DNA of 64,000 nt from Bacillus sp. FJAT-49736. GTDB lineage: Bacteria > Bacillota > Bacilli > Bacillales > Bacillaceae_C. Shown here in pieces: positions 27,735 through 37,514 of this stretch; positions within the stretch are counted from its first letter, which is position 1; every line of letters starts with the position of its first letter. Location: contig NZ_JAGYPI010000001.1 of assembly GCF_018343615.1 (NCBI RefSeq), positions 806,001 to 870,000 on the forward strand. The letters run 5' to 3'. The translations under genes and the position numbers were made by a program. The notes under the pieces were generated by a model. That model saw nothing but the letters and a program-made list of their open reading frames with translations, was not told the origin of the DNA and did no database searches.

Positions 27735-28606
27735 GAGACCAAGCGGAAAAATTACGGGAAAAACTAATGAATAAATATAGGCAATCAGCTAAAACATTGG
27801 CCATTGTTAGTGGAAAAGGTGGAGTCGGTAAATCAAATATTGCGATAAATATTGCCTTACTACTAGCGAATCAAGAAAAAAAGGTTTTATTATTTGATTT
27901 TGATATCGGTATGGGAAACGTCCATGTTTTACTAGGTGCAGACGGGAATAAATCTATATCCGATTTTTTATATCGCGATATCCCCATAGAAGAGATTATT
28001 TACACTGGACCGAATAATGTATCATACATTTCAGCGGGTAATGGATTTTCGAATATTATAGAATTAGACAATGATATGGTTTCACGATTAATTGGAGGAT
28101 TAGAGCATCTTCAGAATCTTTACGATTATATCATTTTCGATATGGGAGCGGGTGCCACTAGCTCTAACTTGCAAATACTTCTATCCGTTGATGATATTAT
28201 TGTGATAACAACACCGGAACCAACATCGATAACAGATGCTTACTCCATGATGAAATATATAAGTATTCAGGACTCAGCCAATCGTTTTTTTCTTATCTGC
28301 AATCGAGCAGATAATGAAAAGGAAGGAATGTTCGTACTAGAAAAATTGCAATTAACAGTTAATAAATTCCTTGATAAAGAAATTTATCTTTTAGGAGTTT
28401 TACCGGAGGATCAGCATGTTAGAAAAGCGGTAAAACTACAGGTTCCTTTTTATCAAGCTTTTCCAGCCTCCAGTATTTCCTTTAAGCTCGAGAAAATTGT
28501 CGGGAAGTATTTAGGAAAAGAAGAAAAAATGACAAGTCAGCATAGCACAGCAAACCGATTTATCCGGAAATTCCGTAATTTTTTCTTTGAAAGGCAGGGT
28601 CAATAA
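27731..28606 (+). CDS. flhG: MinD/ParA-like ATPase FlhG (YlxH)
   Basis: Stimulates FlhF and controls flagellar number and pattern; 291 aa. The deviant Walker A motif KGGVGKSN is at residues 29-36. The N-terminal DQAEKLREKL helix resembles the FlhF-activating peptide. The C-terminal basic segment could be a membrane-targeting helix. It overlaps flhF by 4 nt and cheB by 1 nt. Confidence 0.95.
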   Translation: MRDQAEKLREKLMNKYRQSAKTLAIVSGKGGVGKSNIAINIALLLANQEKKVLLFDFDIGMGNVHVLLGADGNKSISDFLYRDIPIEEIIYTGPNNVSYISAGNGFSNIIELDNDMVSRLIGGLEHLQNLYDYIIFDMGAGATSSNLQILLSVDDIIVITTPEPTSITDAYSMMKYISIQDSANRFFLICNRADNEKEGMFVLEKLQLTVNKFLDKEIYLLGVLPEDQHVRKAVKLQVPFYQAFPASSISFKLEKIVGKYLGKEEKMTSQHSTANRFIRKFRNFFFERQGQ

Positions 28607-29685
28607 TGGAAAAGATTAGAGTACTTGTAGTAGATGATTCTGCATTTATGAGAAAACTAATTTCCGATATTCTTCAAAGTGATTCCAATATTGAAGTAAT
28701 TGGTACATCCAGAAATGGATTAGATGCCATTGAAAAGGTGAAAAAATGGAAGCCGAACGTTGTAACCCTTGATATTGAAATGCCTATAATGGACGGCCTT
28801 GAAGCACTGCAAAGGATTATGAAAGAAAATCCAACTCCTGTTATCATGCTTTCCAGTACAACTAAATTGGGAGCGGAAAATACGATGACTGCGATGCAGT
28901 ATGGTGCGATTGATTTCGTAACAAAACCATCTGGTAGTATTTCTCTTGATCTTGAAAAAGTGAAAGAGGATTTGATACAAAAAGTAAAATCAGCCCGTCT
29001 CGTAAACATTCAAAAATTGAGGTTTTCGGCGGAAGTAAAAAAAGTGCCTAAGTTAGCTATAAAAAATGATTTTGATTCGATCAAACGAAAAACCAGTGAT
29101 TGGAACAAGGAAAAAAGTAAATTAGTTTGCATTGGGATATCTACAGGCGGACCTCGAGCATTGCAGCAACTCTTAACAAGCTTGCCAGCGTCTCTAAACG
29201 CACCTGTAGTAATCGTCCAGCATATGCCTGCTGGTTTCACAAAATCATTAGCAAACCGCTTAAATGCACTTAGTCAAATCCATGTAAAAGAGGCTGAGGA
29301 TGGGGAGTTGCTTAGGATGGGAACAGCTTATATTGCTCCCGGTGATTACCATTTACAAGTAAAGCAGCTCGGTACAAACATTGTCATCAGCTTAAATCAA
29401 TCACCTCCTTTAAATGGACATAGACCATCTGTAGACATTATGTTTCAATCTATCAGTCATTTGTCGAATTATGATAAAATTGCAGTAATTATGACAGGAA
29501 TGGGTTCAGATGGGGCACAAGGTTTGATAGAATTAAAGAAAAAAGGAAATGTCAAAGCAATAGCTGAATCAAAAAACAGTTGTATTGTTTTTGGAATGCC
29601 AAAAGCTGCCATTGCTACTAATCTAGTAGATGATGTAGAAGACTTGGAAAATATTTCGAAAACAATTATGAACTATTTGTCCTAG
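28606..29685 (+). CDS. cheB: Chemotaxis methylesterase CheB
   Basis: Removes methyl groups from and deamidates chemoreceptors; 359 aa. The receiver domain has phospho-Asp56 in VTLDIEMP. The C-terminal esterase carries a Ser in GISTGGP, a His in VQHMPAGF and an Asp in MTGMGSDGAQG. The linker (about 125-160) is lysine-rich. The start overlaps the flhG stop by one base. Confidence 0.96.
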   Translation: MEKIRVLVVDDSAFMRKLISDILQSDSNIEVIGTSRNGLDAIEKVKKWKPNVVTLDIEMPIMDGLEALQRIMKENPTPVIMLSSTTKLGAENTMTAMQYGAIDFVTKPSGSISLDLEKVKEDLIQKVKSARLVNIQKLRFSAEVKKVPKLAIKNDFDSIKRKTSDWNKEKSKLVCIGISTGGPRALQQLLTSLPASLNAPVVIVQHMPAGFTKSLANRLNALSQIHVKEAEDGELLRMGTAYIAPGDYHLQVKQLGTNIVISLNQSPPLNGHRPSVDIMFQSISHLSNYDKIAVIMTGMGSDGAQGLIELKKKGNVKAIAESKNSCIVFGMPKAAIATNLVDDVEDLENISKTIMNYLS

Positions 29686-29700
29686 AAGGGTGTGTAACAT

Positions 29701-31740
29701 ATGGAATTGAGCCAATATTTAGAAGTGTTTATTGAGGAAAGCAAAGAACATTTGCAAGCTTGTAATGACCAATTATTATTGCTAGAAAAAAATCCAGAGG
29801 ATCTTGGGATTGTTAATGAAATTTTTCGTTCTGCCCATACCTTAAAAGGTATGTCCGCTACAATGGGATATGAAGATTTAGCAAATTTAACACATAAAAT
29901 GGAAAATGTGTTAGATGGGATTAGGAATGGAATCATTTCCGTTACATCTGAAGTACTAGATGTTGTATTTTTAGCTATGGATGATTTGGAGATTATGGTG
30001 GAATCCATTGCAGGTGGTGGAGATGGAAAGCACGATGTCAGCAAGGTAATGGATCAGTTGCATAAAATTGAAAAGGGTGAATCCATCGAAGTGAATAAAG
30101 CAGCCCAAGAGGTAGCAGCTTCTGTTGCGGTGGAAGCGCCAGATTTAAGGTTGACATATGATGATTTTGAACAGACTGTAATTCAACAATCTAAAGAGCA
30201 AGGGTTCGATTGCTTTGAAGTAACCGTAGCCTTAAGAGAGGATTGTTTATTAAAGGCTGCAAGGGTGTTTATGGTTTTTGAAGTATTAGAGAAATGTGGA
30301 GAGGTCATTAAATCCAATCCAACCGTGGAAATGTTGGAGGAGGAAAACTTTGACACTCACTTTACCGTTACATTAATTACAAAAGAACCGAGCAATGATA
30401 TTCAACAAAAGGCAATGAAAGTATCAGAAGTAGAGAATGTATCGGTTATTTCCGTCAATCTACAAGAGCGAACTGTGAAAAATTCAGTAGAAACAATTGA
30501 AAATGCAGAAAGTAAAAAATCAACATCGTCTTCCGCAACGGCTAATAAAAAATCTGCTGAAAACAGTAATGCAGCCGGACATGTAAGTCACTCAAACAAA
30601 ACGATTAGGGTTAATATAGAACGATTAGATGTATTAATGAACCTTTTCGAAGAGCTTGTAATTGATCGTGGCAGATTAGAACAAATTTCAAGGGATCTTA
30701 ATAATCCGGAATTACACGAAACGGTAGAAAGAATGTCTAGAATTTCTGGTGATTTGCAGAACATTATTCTCAACATGCGTATGGTTCCTGTTGAAACGGT
30801 ATTTAATCGCTTTCCAAAAATGGTTAGACAATTGGCAAGAGATTTAAATAAAAAGATAAATCTTGAAATCATTGGGGCAGAAACAGAATTAGACAGAACT
30901 GTAATTGATGAAATTGGAGATCCATTAGTTCATTTAATAAGAAATGCCTTAGATCACGGGGTAGAGACTCCAGATATTCGTTTGAAAAATGGAAAAAGCG
31001 AAGATGGAACTATTACTTTAAAAGCGTACCATAGTGGAAATCACGTGTTCATCGAAATTTCGGATGATGGGGCAGGTATTAATCGTGAAAAGGTATTACA
31101 AAAAGCGATTTCAAAAGGAATTGTTCATGAGCATGAAGCTGATTCTCTGTCAGACAAACAAGTATATGAGTTGATACTTTCTTCAGGCTTCTCTACAGCG
31201 GATAAAATATCTGATATTTCAGGACGTGGGGTAGGGCTTGATGTTGTAAAATCAACTATTGAATCTCTTGGTGGATCTATTACCATCGATTCCGTGGAAG
31301 GTTCAGGATCTGTATTTATTATTCAGCTTCCATTAACTCTTTCCATTATTTCCGTTATGCTGGTAGAGGTAGGCAAGGAAAAGTTTGCAATTCCTTTATC
31401 ATCTATAATTGAAACGGCTATCATTAAGAACACTGACATTTTAACTGCACATAATCAAAAGGTAATTGATTTCCGTGGGAAAGTAGTTCCTCTAGTATTT
31501 TTAAAGGATGTTTTTGAAGTACCAGAGACTATTGATGAAAGTGGTTTTACTTCTGTAATTATTGTTAGAAAAGCAGAAAAAATGGCAGCACTAGTGGTGG
31601 ATTCTTTTATTGGACAACAAGAAATAGTGCTTAAATCATTAGGAAATTACTTATTGAATGTATTCGCAATATCCGGAGCTACTATTTTAGGTAATGGTCA
31701 GGTGGCACTTATTGTGGATTGTAATGCATTGATTAAATAA
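29701..31740 (+). CDS. cheA: Chemotaxis histidine kinase CheA
   Basis: Receptor-coupled kinase for CheY and CheB; 679 aa. Domains in order: HPt with phospho-His46 in SAHTLKG, CheY/CheB-binding P2 (about 150-260), and a Ser/Ala-rich linker. These are followed by dimerisation, the HATPase with N, G1 (DDGAGI) and G2 (GRGVGLDV) boxes, and a C-terminal CheW-like domain. The ATG lies 15 nt after cheB. Confidence 0.98.
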   Translation: MELSQYLEVFIEESKEHLQACNDQLLLLEKNPEDLGIVNEIFRSAHTLKGMSATMGYEDLANLTHKMENVLDGIRNGIISVTSEVLDVVFLAMDDLEIMVESIAGGGDGKHDVSKVMDQLHKIEKGESIEVNKAAQEVAASVAVEAPDLRLTYDDFEQTVIQQSKEQGFDCFEVTVALREDCLLKAARVFMVFEVLEKCGEVIKSNPTVEMLEEENFDTHFTVTLITKEPSNDIQQKAMKVSEVENVSVISVNLQERTVKNSVETIENAESKKSTSSSATANKKSAENSNAAGHVSHSNKTIRVNIERLDVLMNLFEELVIDRGRLEQISRDLNNPELHETVERMSRISGDLQNIILNMRMVPVETVFNRFPKMVRQLARDLNKKINLEIIGAETELDRTVIDEIGDPLVHLIRNALDHGVETPDIRLKNGKSEDGTITLKAYHSGNHVFIEISDDGAGINREKVLQKAISKGIVHEHEADSLSDKQVYELILSSGFSTADKISDISGRGVGLDVVKSTIESLGGSITIDSVEGSGSVFIIQLPLTLSIISVMLVEVGKEKFAIPLSSIIETAIIKNTDILTAHNQKVIDFRGKVVPLVFLKDVFEVPETIDESGFTSVIIVRKAEKMAALVVDSFIGQQEIVLKSLGNYLLNVFAISGATILGNGQVALIVDCNALIK

Positions 31741-31820
31741 TGGTGTAGTAGTCATAGTTGGATATATTTTAAGGTTCTTATGTAAGTGACTTATAAAATT
31801 GTTTGTAATGGAGTGTTATT

Positions 31821-32267
31821 ATGATAGATATAGCTGAGCAAACAGAAAATAAAATGATTGTATTTCAATTAAAGGGTAATGAATATGCAATACCTGTACA
31901 GCAAGTACGTGCTATTGAGAAGGTATCGTATATAACACGAGTGCCAAGAACAGCCTCTTTTATTAAGGGAGTTATCAATTTGCGCGGTGTCATTGTTCCT
32001 ATCATTGATTTGCAAAATCGATTAGGTATTGGTGAAATTGAAATCTCTGAAAAAACAAGGGTCATTATTGTATCTATGGATAATATTGAGGTTGGATTGA
32101 TGGTAGATCTAGCAAATGATGTATTGGATATTCCCGCAGAGTCCATAGAACCGCAACCTGAAGTAGTGGACTCCATAAAAGCAGAATTTATTTCAAGTGT
32201 AGCAAACATGGATAAGCGGCTGATTATGATCATGAGTTTAGAAAAAATAGTAAGTCCATTGATTTAG
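31821..32267 (+). CDS. cheW: Chemotaxis coupling protein CheW
   Basis: Adaptor that links receptors to CheA; 148 aa, a single CheW domain with FIKGVINLRGVIVPIIDLQ (about residues 49-67). GGAGTG precedes the ATG. The 80 bp between cheA and cheW hold no evident terminator. Confidence 0.97.
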   Translation: MIDIAEQTENKMIVFQLKGNEYAIPVQQVRAIEKVSYITRVPRTASFIKGVINLRGVIVPIIDLQNRLGIGEIEISEKTRVIIVSMDNIEVGLMVDLANDVLDIPAESIEPQPEVVDSIKAEFISSVANMDKRLIMIMSLEKIVSPLI

Positions 32268-32280
32268 GGGAACAATAAAA

Positions 32281-32922
32281 ATGGGTCTAGAAGATAGAAT
32301 TTCAAGCGTACATCTCGACATTCTGAAAGAGATTGGAAATATTGGAGCAGCTCATGCCGCAACATCACTTTCGATCCTTTTACATAGAAAAATCGACATG
32401 AATGTTCCAAAGGTTAGCATAGAATCTTTCTCTGAAATGATGGAAATGGCAGGCGGCTCAGAAAATGTTGTAGCAAGTGTGCTACTGCGTATTGAGGGAG
32501 ATGCTTCCGGTTATATGTTTTTTGTTCTTTCTATACAGCAATGTGAAAGGTTTATAAGACAAATGACTGGAGATACGCATTTTTCATTTGATCGTACACC
32601 AATTTCGGAGCTGGGGATATCAGCATTCCAGGAGCTTGGTAATATATTAGCCGGATCATATTTAACAGCATTATCTGACTTTACACATCTGGAATTATAT
32701 CCATCCGTTCCGCAGTTAAGTATTGATATGTTTGGTGCTATTATAAGTCATGGTTTAATTGAATTATCACAAACAAGCGATTATGCAATTGTTATTGATA
32801 CAAGTCTTAAAGATGAACAAGCGAAAAATGAGCAGACGATGAATGGACAGTTCTTTCTACTCCCAAACCTTGACTCATTCGAAACTATTTTCGAAGCCTT
32901 AGGGGTGAGCTTTAATGAGTGA
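32281..32922 (+). CDS. cheC: CheY-P phosphatase CheC
   Basis: Dephosphorylates CheY-P and binds CheD; 213 aa. Two phosphatase motifs are visible: ILKEIGNIGAAHA near residue 20 and FQELGNILAGSY near 120. It partners FliY and CheD in the Bacillus adaptation system. Its end overlaps cheD by 8 nt. Confidence 0.95.
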   Translation: MGLEDRISSVHLDILKEIGNIGAAHAATSLSILLHRKIDMNVPKVSIESFSEMMEMAGGSENVVASVLLRIEGDASGYMFFVLSIQQCERFIRQMTGDTHFSFDRTPISELGISAFQELGNILAGSYLTALSDFTHLELYPSVPQLSIDMFGAIISHGLIELSQTSDYAIVIDTSLKDEQAKNEQTMNGQFFLLPNLDSFETIFEALGVSFNE

Positions 32923-33406
32923 GGTTGTCAAGGTTGGGATAGCAGATATGAATATCGTATTTTCCCCAAATACGATTAGAACAACAGGACTAGGTTCTTG
33001 TGTGGGTGTAATCATTTATGACCCATTTCAATCCATCGCTGGTTTAGCCCATGTGATGCTTCCCGATTCTGGAATAGCAAAAACACAAAAAGAGCTTAAT
33101 AAGGCTAAATTTGCGGATACAGCAATAAAAGAATTAACGGAGAGACTTTTAAATAAAGGGTGCAAAAAATTTCATTTAAAATCGAAAATTGCTGGCGGCG
33201 CAGAGATGTTTTCCTTTTCATCAACAAATGATTTTATGAAAATCGGCCCGCGCAATGTAGAAGCTGTAAAAACAGCTTTAAAGGCGGAAGGAATAGAACT
33301 GCTTTCGGAAGAAACTGGAGGCAATTACGGTAGAACTATAGAATTTGATCCAAAAACACTACAGCTTCAGATCAGATCAGTTAACAACGGGATACGCAAT
33401 ATTTAG
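32915..33406 (+). CDS. cheD: Chemoreceptor glutamine deamidase CheD
   Basis: Deamidates receptor glutamines and regulates CheC; 163 aa. The catalytic Cys29 is in GLGSCVGV, His46 in LAHVMLP, and a Thr pair precedes at 23-24. It overlaps cheC in the usual arrangement. Confidence 0.95.
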   Translation: MSEVVKVGIADMNIVFSPNTIRTTGLGSCVGVIIYDPFQSIAGLAHVMLPDSGIAKTQKELNKAKFADTAIKELTERLLNKGCKKFHLKSKIAGGAEMFSFSSTNDFMKIGPRNVEAVKTALKAEGIELLSEETGGNYGRTIEFDPKTLQLQIRSVNNGIRNI

Positions 33407-33596
33407 TTTAGGCTGTTTTCGTTTATAATCTTACTTTTCGAAAATAGTAATAAATCCTGATAAAGTCTTATTCAAGGCATTTTTTCGTGGAAAATTAAGC
33501 CAACAGAACAAAAATAGTGATAACAATAAGAATTTCTTATCCAAAACATCTAAGTTTAGAAAAGAGTCTTGATTAATAATTACGAGGAGGGGCCAA

Positions 33597-34361
33597 ATGT
33601 CAAAAACAGAAACAATCGAAGAACAAAAATATTGGGAATTATGGATCGGGTCCCGTAATACTCAAGCCGGTGATGTTCTTGTGAAAAAATATATGCCATT
33701 AGTTCATTATCATGTTCAAAGGATTGCAGTAGGACTTCCTCGTAATGTATCAAGGGACGATCTGAAAAGCTTTGGTATGCTCGGTCTCCTTGATGCCTTA
33801 AATAAATTCGATGCGAAAAGGGATTTAAAATTTGATACGTATGCTTCCTTTCGAATACGAGGAGCAATTCTGGACGGATTAAGGAAAGAGGATTGGCTTC
33901 CAAGAAGCACGAGAGAGAAAGCAAAAAAAATTGAAGCTACTTTGGAACGCCTAGAACAAAGGTATATGAGGCATGTAACACCAGAGGAAATTGCTCAAGA
34001 ATTGAATATTTCTGAGGAAGATGTATATCAAACCATGAATGAACAATTCTTTGCAAATGTTTTGTCTGTTGATGAACATACCCATGATAAAGAAGACAAT
34101 GATTCTCATTCCTTCGCTATCAAGGACGAGCAAATACCAAGTCCTGAGGATTATTTAATTCATGAAGAAAAAATTCAAGATATGACGAAAGTGATATCTA
34201 CTTTATCCGAGAAAGAACAGCTGGTGTTAAGTTTGTTTTATCACGAAGAATTGACACTTACAGAAATTGGTGAAGTAATGAGCCTCTCTACATCTAGAAT
34301 TTCACAAATTCATTCAAAGGCATTATATAAATTGAAAAATATCTTAGAAAAGAAAATGTAA
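33597..34361 (+). CDS. sigD: RNA polymerase sigma-D (flagellar sigma factor, FliA family)
   Basis: Directs transcription of late flagellar, motility and autolysin genes; 254 aa, as in B. subtilis SigD. Region 2 contains LLDALNKFDAKRDLKFDTYA, and region 4.2 the helix-turn-helix LTLTEIGEVMSLSTSRISQI. GGAGGGG precedes the ATG at 33597. The 190 bp between cheD and sigD show no clear terminator or promoter, so it probably belongs to the operon, near its end as in B. subtilis. Confidence 0.97.
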   Translation: MSKTETIEEQKYWELWIGSRNTQAGDVLVKKYMPLVHYHVQRIAVGLPRNVSRDDLKSFGMLGLLDALNKFDAKRDLKFDTYASFRIRGAILDGLRKEDWLPRSTREKAKKIEATLERLEQRYMRHVTPEEIAQELNISEEDVYQTMNEQFFANVLSVDEHTHDKEDNDSHSFAIKDEQIPSPEDYLIHEEKIQDMTKVISTLSEKEQLVLSLFYHEELTLTEIGEVMSLSTSRISQIHSKALYKLKNILEKKM

Positions 34362-34381
34362 AATTCTAAGAGGTGGATACG

Positions 34382-34690
34382 GTGGATCTCAAATCAATTG
34401 AAATGCAGGTTGCATTGCCTAGGACACATGAGGCTGGTAAAAATTTGCAGCATATTCAACAGAGTAGTCAGGTAATCAATGAAAATGCAATGCATGAAAT
34501 GGAAAAAGAGCTTATCCAAAAACGACAGCAAGTGTTAAAACAAGAGCAAAAGAATCGGGCAATGTTAAGAGACAAAGGTAATTCGGATTCACAACAAGAG
34601 AAAGGTTCAGGCAAAAAACATCAAAATGAAAAAAATACAGAAAAACAATACCACCCATTTAAAGGTAATCACATTGATTTTAGCGGGTAG
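34382..34690 (+). CDS. Conserved small protein of unknown function between sigD and swrB
   Basis: A 102-aa soluble, charged protein with no membrane segment. The N-terminus reads MDLKSIEMQVALPRTHEAGK, a start I associate only loosely with small proteins next to sigD in other Bacillaceae. The middle is helical and Gln/Glu/Lys-rich. The start is GTG at 34382, about 6 nt after AAGAGGTGG; an earlier GTG at 34373 lies within that site. Position suggests a motility role, but no function can be assigned. Confidence 0.75.
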   Translation: MDLKSIEMQVALPRTHEAGKNLQHIQQSSQVINENAMHEMEKELIQKRQQVLKQEQKNRAMLRDKGNSDSQQEKGSGKKHQNEKNTEKQYHPFKGNHIDFSG

Positions 34691-34699
34691 GGGAATATT

Positions 34700-35230
34700 A
34701 TGACAATTTTTATTTTATTCATCTCCATTATTGTAAATGTTGTAACAATATTTAGTATTATTATCCTTTATTTGAGACAGAATCGTTTTTTACAGGCAGA
34801 ACAAAACCAAACGAAAGCTTTAAAGGATATGGAAGAAATATTTACTTCTTACTTATTGGAAATGAAAGAAGAAAATGATGATTTTATTAAAAAAGTTCAA
34901 AGCCTTTATAGCAAGTCCAATATAAATAGTTCGTTGATTGAAAAGGAAATTGCTCCTAAAACAAATACTCTCAATATAAATGAACAGCCGAGTGAACCTC
35001 CTCTGCCATCTTTTATTAGAAATCATGCGGAAAAAAGCTATCAAAAAGTCATGACGAAGATGGATGACCAAAGTAAGGAAACCAACCCCAATGATTTGGC
35101 AATATTACCGCTGGAAGATCAAGCCGTATTATTACAAAAGGAAGGTCATACCATCGAACAAATTGCCCAAAAGCTGCATAAAGGTAAAACAGAAATTGAG
35201 CTTCTGCTAAAATTCCGTCAAAAAATGTAA
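34700..35230 (+). CDS. swrB: Swarming motility protein SwrB (YlxL) homologue
   Basis: In B. subtilis SwrB promotes activation of the flagellar export apparatus and SigD-dependent expression. The 176-aa product has an N-terminal transmembrane helix (about residues 2-24), a charged coiled segment and a C-terminal helix-turn-helix-like end (HTIEQIAQKLHKGKTEIELL). AGGGGAA precedes the ATG. The last gene of the fla/che operon; homology rests on architecture and position. Confidence 0.8.
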   Translation: MTIFILFISIIVNVVTIFSIIILYLRQNRFLQAEQNQTKALKDMEEIFTSYLLEMKEENDDFIKKVQSLYSKSNINSSLIEKEIAPKTNTLNINEQPSEPPLPSFIRNHAEKSYQKVMTKMDDQSKETNPNDLAILPLEDQAVLLQKEGHTIEQIAQKLHKGKTEIELLLKFRQKM

Positions 35231-35237
35231 GATATTC

Positions 35238-35266
35238 TTGAATATCATATTCATTTGTGATATATT
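35238..35266 (+). promoter_or_regulatory. Promoter of rpsB with extended -10
   Basis: TTGAAT (35238-35243) and TATATT (35261-35266) are 17 bp apart, and TGA immediately before the -10 forms an extended element. It lies just after swrB and about 125 bp before the rpsB start. Confidence 0.7.
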
Positions 35267-35315
35267 AACTCTTGGTGTTATTACACACGCTTCATGATTT
35301 AAATAGATGGTGCTT

Positions 35316-35335
35316 CCAAAATATATTTATTTTGG
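35316..35335 (+). other. Hairpin in the rpsB leader
   Basis: CCAAAATA (35316-35323) pairs with TATTTTGG (35328-35335) around a TATT loop. It sits in the roughly 120-nt untranslated leader of rpsB and may take part in control by S2, which is inference. Confidence 0.35.
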
Positions 35336-35393
35336 TAGTCTCTGTTTAAAAATGATTGAAGCGGAGGAAACTAAAACCATAGGAGGCAATACA

Positions 35394-36110
35394 ATGTCAG
35401 TAATTTCAATGAAACAATTGCTTGAAGCAGGTGTACATTTCGGACACCAAACACGCCGTTGGAACCCAAAAATGAAGAAATATATCTTCACAGAGCGTAA
35501 CGGCATCTATATTATCGATCTTCAAAAAACAGTGAAAAAAGTTGAAGAAGCGTACAACTTTGTAAAAGAACTTGCAGCAAACGGCGGAAATGTTCTTTTC
35601 GTTGGTACTAAAAAGCAAGCTCAAGAATCTGTTAAAGAAGAAGCGGAAAGAGTAGGTATGTACTTTGTTAACCATCGCTGGTTAGGTGGTACATTAACTA
35701 ACTTCGAAACAATTCAAAAACGTATTGACCGCTTAAAAGCAATCGAAAAAATGGAAGAAGACGGTACTTTCGAAGTACTTCCTAAAAAAGAAGTTGTTCA
35801 ACTTAAGAAAGAGCATGAGCGTCTAGTGAAATTCCTTGGCGGAATCAAAGATATGAAGACTCTTCCAGATGCTTTATTCATTATCGATCCTCGCAAAGAG
35901 CGTATTGCAGTTGCAGAAGCACGTAAATTAAATATTCCAATCGTAGGTATTGTAGATACAAACTGCGATCCTGATGAAATTGATTACGTAATTCCTGCAA
36001 ATGATGATGCAATTCGTGCTGTTAAGCTTTTAACTGGAAAAATGGCTGATGCTATTTTAGAAGCTAGACAAGGCGGAGAAGAAGAAGAAACTGTTGAACC
36101 AACAGCTTAA
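35394..36110 (+). CDS. rpsB: 30S ribosomal protein S2
   Basis: Small-subunit protein; 238 aa. Conserved segments are [20 protein letters not shown] and [10 protein letters not shown]. The C-terminus is acidic. AGGAGG at 35381-35386 sets the ATG at 35394. It has its own promoter and a terminator before tsf. Confidence 0.98.
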   Translation: MSVISMKQLLEAGVHFGHQTRRWNPKMKKYIFTERNGIYIIDLQKTVKKVEEAYNFVKELAANGGNVLFVGTKKQAQESVKEEAERVGMYFVNHRWLGGTLTNFETIQKRIDRLKAIEKMEEDGTFEVLPKKEVVQLKKEHERLVKFLGGIKDMKTLPDALFIIDPRKERIAVAEARKLNIPIVGIVDTNCDPDEIDYVIPANDDAIRAVKLLTGKMADAILEARQGGEEEETVEPTA

Positions 36111-36144
36111 TGCTTAAGCACTTAGTTATTTTAGATCCGTTTAC

Positions 36145-36184
36145 AAAAGGTGATAAGAAGGATTACTCCTTATCACCTTTTTTT
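36145..36184 (+). terminator. Intrinsic terminator between rpsB and tsf
   Basis: AAAAGGTGATAAG (36145-36157) pairs over 13 bp with CTTATCACCTTTT (36169-36181), loop 11 nt, and a seven-T run follows from 36178. Strong; some read-through would be needed for rpsB-tsf cotranscription. Confidence 0.9.
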
Positions 36185-36233
36185 AAAGAACTTAATATGT
36201 AGTATACATAGAAATAAAGGAGGAAATATTCTC

Positions 36234-37118
36234 ATGGCAATTACTGCTCAAATGGTAAAAGAACTTCGTGAAAAAACAGGCGCTGGTATGATGGATTGTA
36301 AAAAAGCGCTTACTGAAACAAATGGAGATATGGATAAAGCGATTGATTACTTACGTGAAAAAGGTATCGCAAAAGCTGCGAAAAAAGCAGACCGTATAGC
36401 TGCAGAAGGTATCACATATATTTTAAGTGAAGGTAATGATGCAGTTATTCTAGAAGTAAACTCTGAAACAGACTTCGTTGCTAAAAATGAAGGTTTCCAA
36501 ACATTAGTTGCAGATTTAGCTAAGCATGTTCTTAAAAATAAGCCAGCTACTGTAGAAGAAGCTCTTGATCAAAAAATGGAGAATGGTTCAACTGTAGGAG
36601 AAGCGATCAATGCTGCTATTGCGAAAATTGGTGAAAAAATTACTCTTCGCCGTTTCGAAGTGAAAACAAAGAGCGATAATGGTGTTTTTGGTGGATATTT
36701 ACACATGGGCGGACGCATTGGTGTTCTAACAGTTTTAGAAGGAACAACTGATGAAAGTGTTGCTAAAGATGTTGCTATGCATGCTGCAGCTCTAAATCCA
36801 AAATATATTTCACGTGATCAAGTATCACAAGAGGAAGTTGAGCATGAGCGTCAAGTATTGACTCAACAAGCACTAAATGAAGGTAAACCTGAAAATATTG
36901 TAGCTAAAATGGTAGAAGGCCGTTTAAGCAAATATTTTGAAGAAATTTGTATTTTAGACCAAACATTTGTTAAAAATCCTGATCAAAAAGTTGGTCAATT
37001 TGTAAAAGCAAATAATGCAACTATTACTGGCTTAGTTCGTTATGAAGTTGGCGAAGGTATTGAGAAACGTCAAGATAACTTTGCTGAAGAAGTAATGAGC
37101 CAAGTGAAAAATATATAA
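36234..37118 (+). CDS. tsf: Translation elongation factor Ts
   Basis: Nucleotide exchange factor for EF-Tu; 294 aa. The signatures [16 protein letters not shown] and [14 protein letters not shown] are present. AAGGAGG (36217-36223) sets the ATG at 36234; the open frame extends upstream through the terminator without a plausible start. Confidence 0.98.
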   Translation: MAITAQMVKELREKTGAGMMDCKKALTETNGDMDKAIDYLREKGIAKAAKKADRIAAEGITYILSEGNDAVILEVNSETDFVAKNEGFQTLVADLAKHVLKNKPATVEEALDQKMENGSTVGEAINAAIAKIGEKITLRRFEVKTKSDNGVFGGYLHMGGRIGVLTVLEGTTDESVAKDVAMHAAALNPKYISRDQVSQEEVEHERQVLTQQALNEGKPENIVAKMVEGRLSKYFEEICILDQTFVKNPDQKVGQFVKANNATITGLVRYEVGEGIEKRQDNFAEEVMSQVKNI

Positions 37119-37152
37119 TATATAGGGGAATTCCCAATATATGATAAACTCT

Positions 37153-37183
37153 AAGGGAGCACATTGTGTGTTCCCTTTCTTTA
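37153..37183 (+). terminator. Intrinsic terminator after tsf
   Basis: AAGGGAGCACA (37153-37163) pairs with TGTGTTCCCTT (37167-37177) with one G-U pair around TTG, followed by TTTCTTT. Confidence 0.85.
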
Positions 37184-37258
37184 AAAAGTAATGTGAAACT
37201 TCTCAAAAGGTAAGAATGTATAGTTTTTTTACCAATTGAATTATAAACAAGTAAAATT

Positions 37259-37486
37259 TGTCTAGCGCAAGCAGCCATCGGCTATCGGATTTCTACGTTT
37301 CCTTCCTACGATAAGTCAACATTAGGTGTAAATACACTTCACTTTTCACTTGGCGAATTTTTAAGTGCTAATTTCAATAGCTCGTTCGCTGTGTTTCCTT
37401 TATCTCAGTCGAAGACAACGAAGGTGAAATTTGAAGAGCTAATTTCACTCATCCGTAGCTAGAGCTGTGGCGCTTGCGCTTTTCTT
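37259..37486 (+). repeat. Structured intergenic repeat, copy 1 (tsf-pyrH)
   Basis: Starts TGTCTAGCGCAAGC and ends GGCGCTTGCGCTTTTCTT. The ends are complementary (GCGCAAGC with GCTTGCGC, and inward ATCGG/TAGC parts). It shares the cores CTACGATAAGTCAACAT and TTTCCTTTATCTCAGTCGAA with the copies after polC. It is the longest copy, with an extra internal segment. It fills most of the 396-bp gap between tsf and pyrH, which holds no gene. Confidence 0.8.
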
Positions 37487-37514
37487 GTTACATACTAAAA
37501 AATTGGAGGTTCAT

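Noticed and set aside
37259-37486. Insertion sequence or transposon
   Set aside because: No transposase frame, no inverted-terminal-repeat or target-duplication pattern could be shown; kept only as an intergenic repeat.
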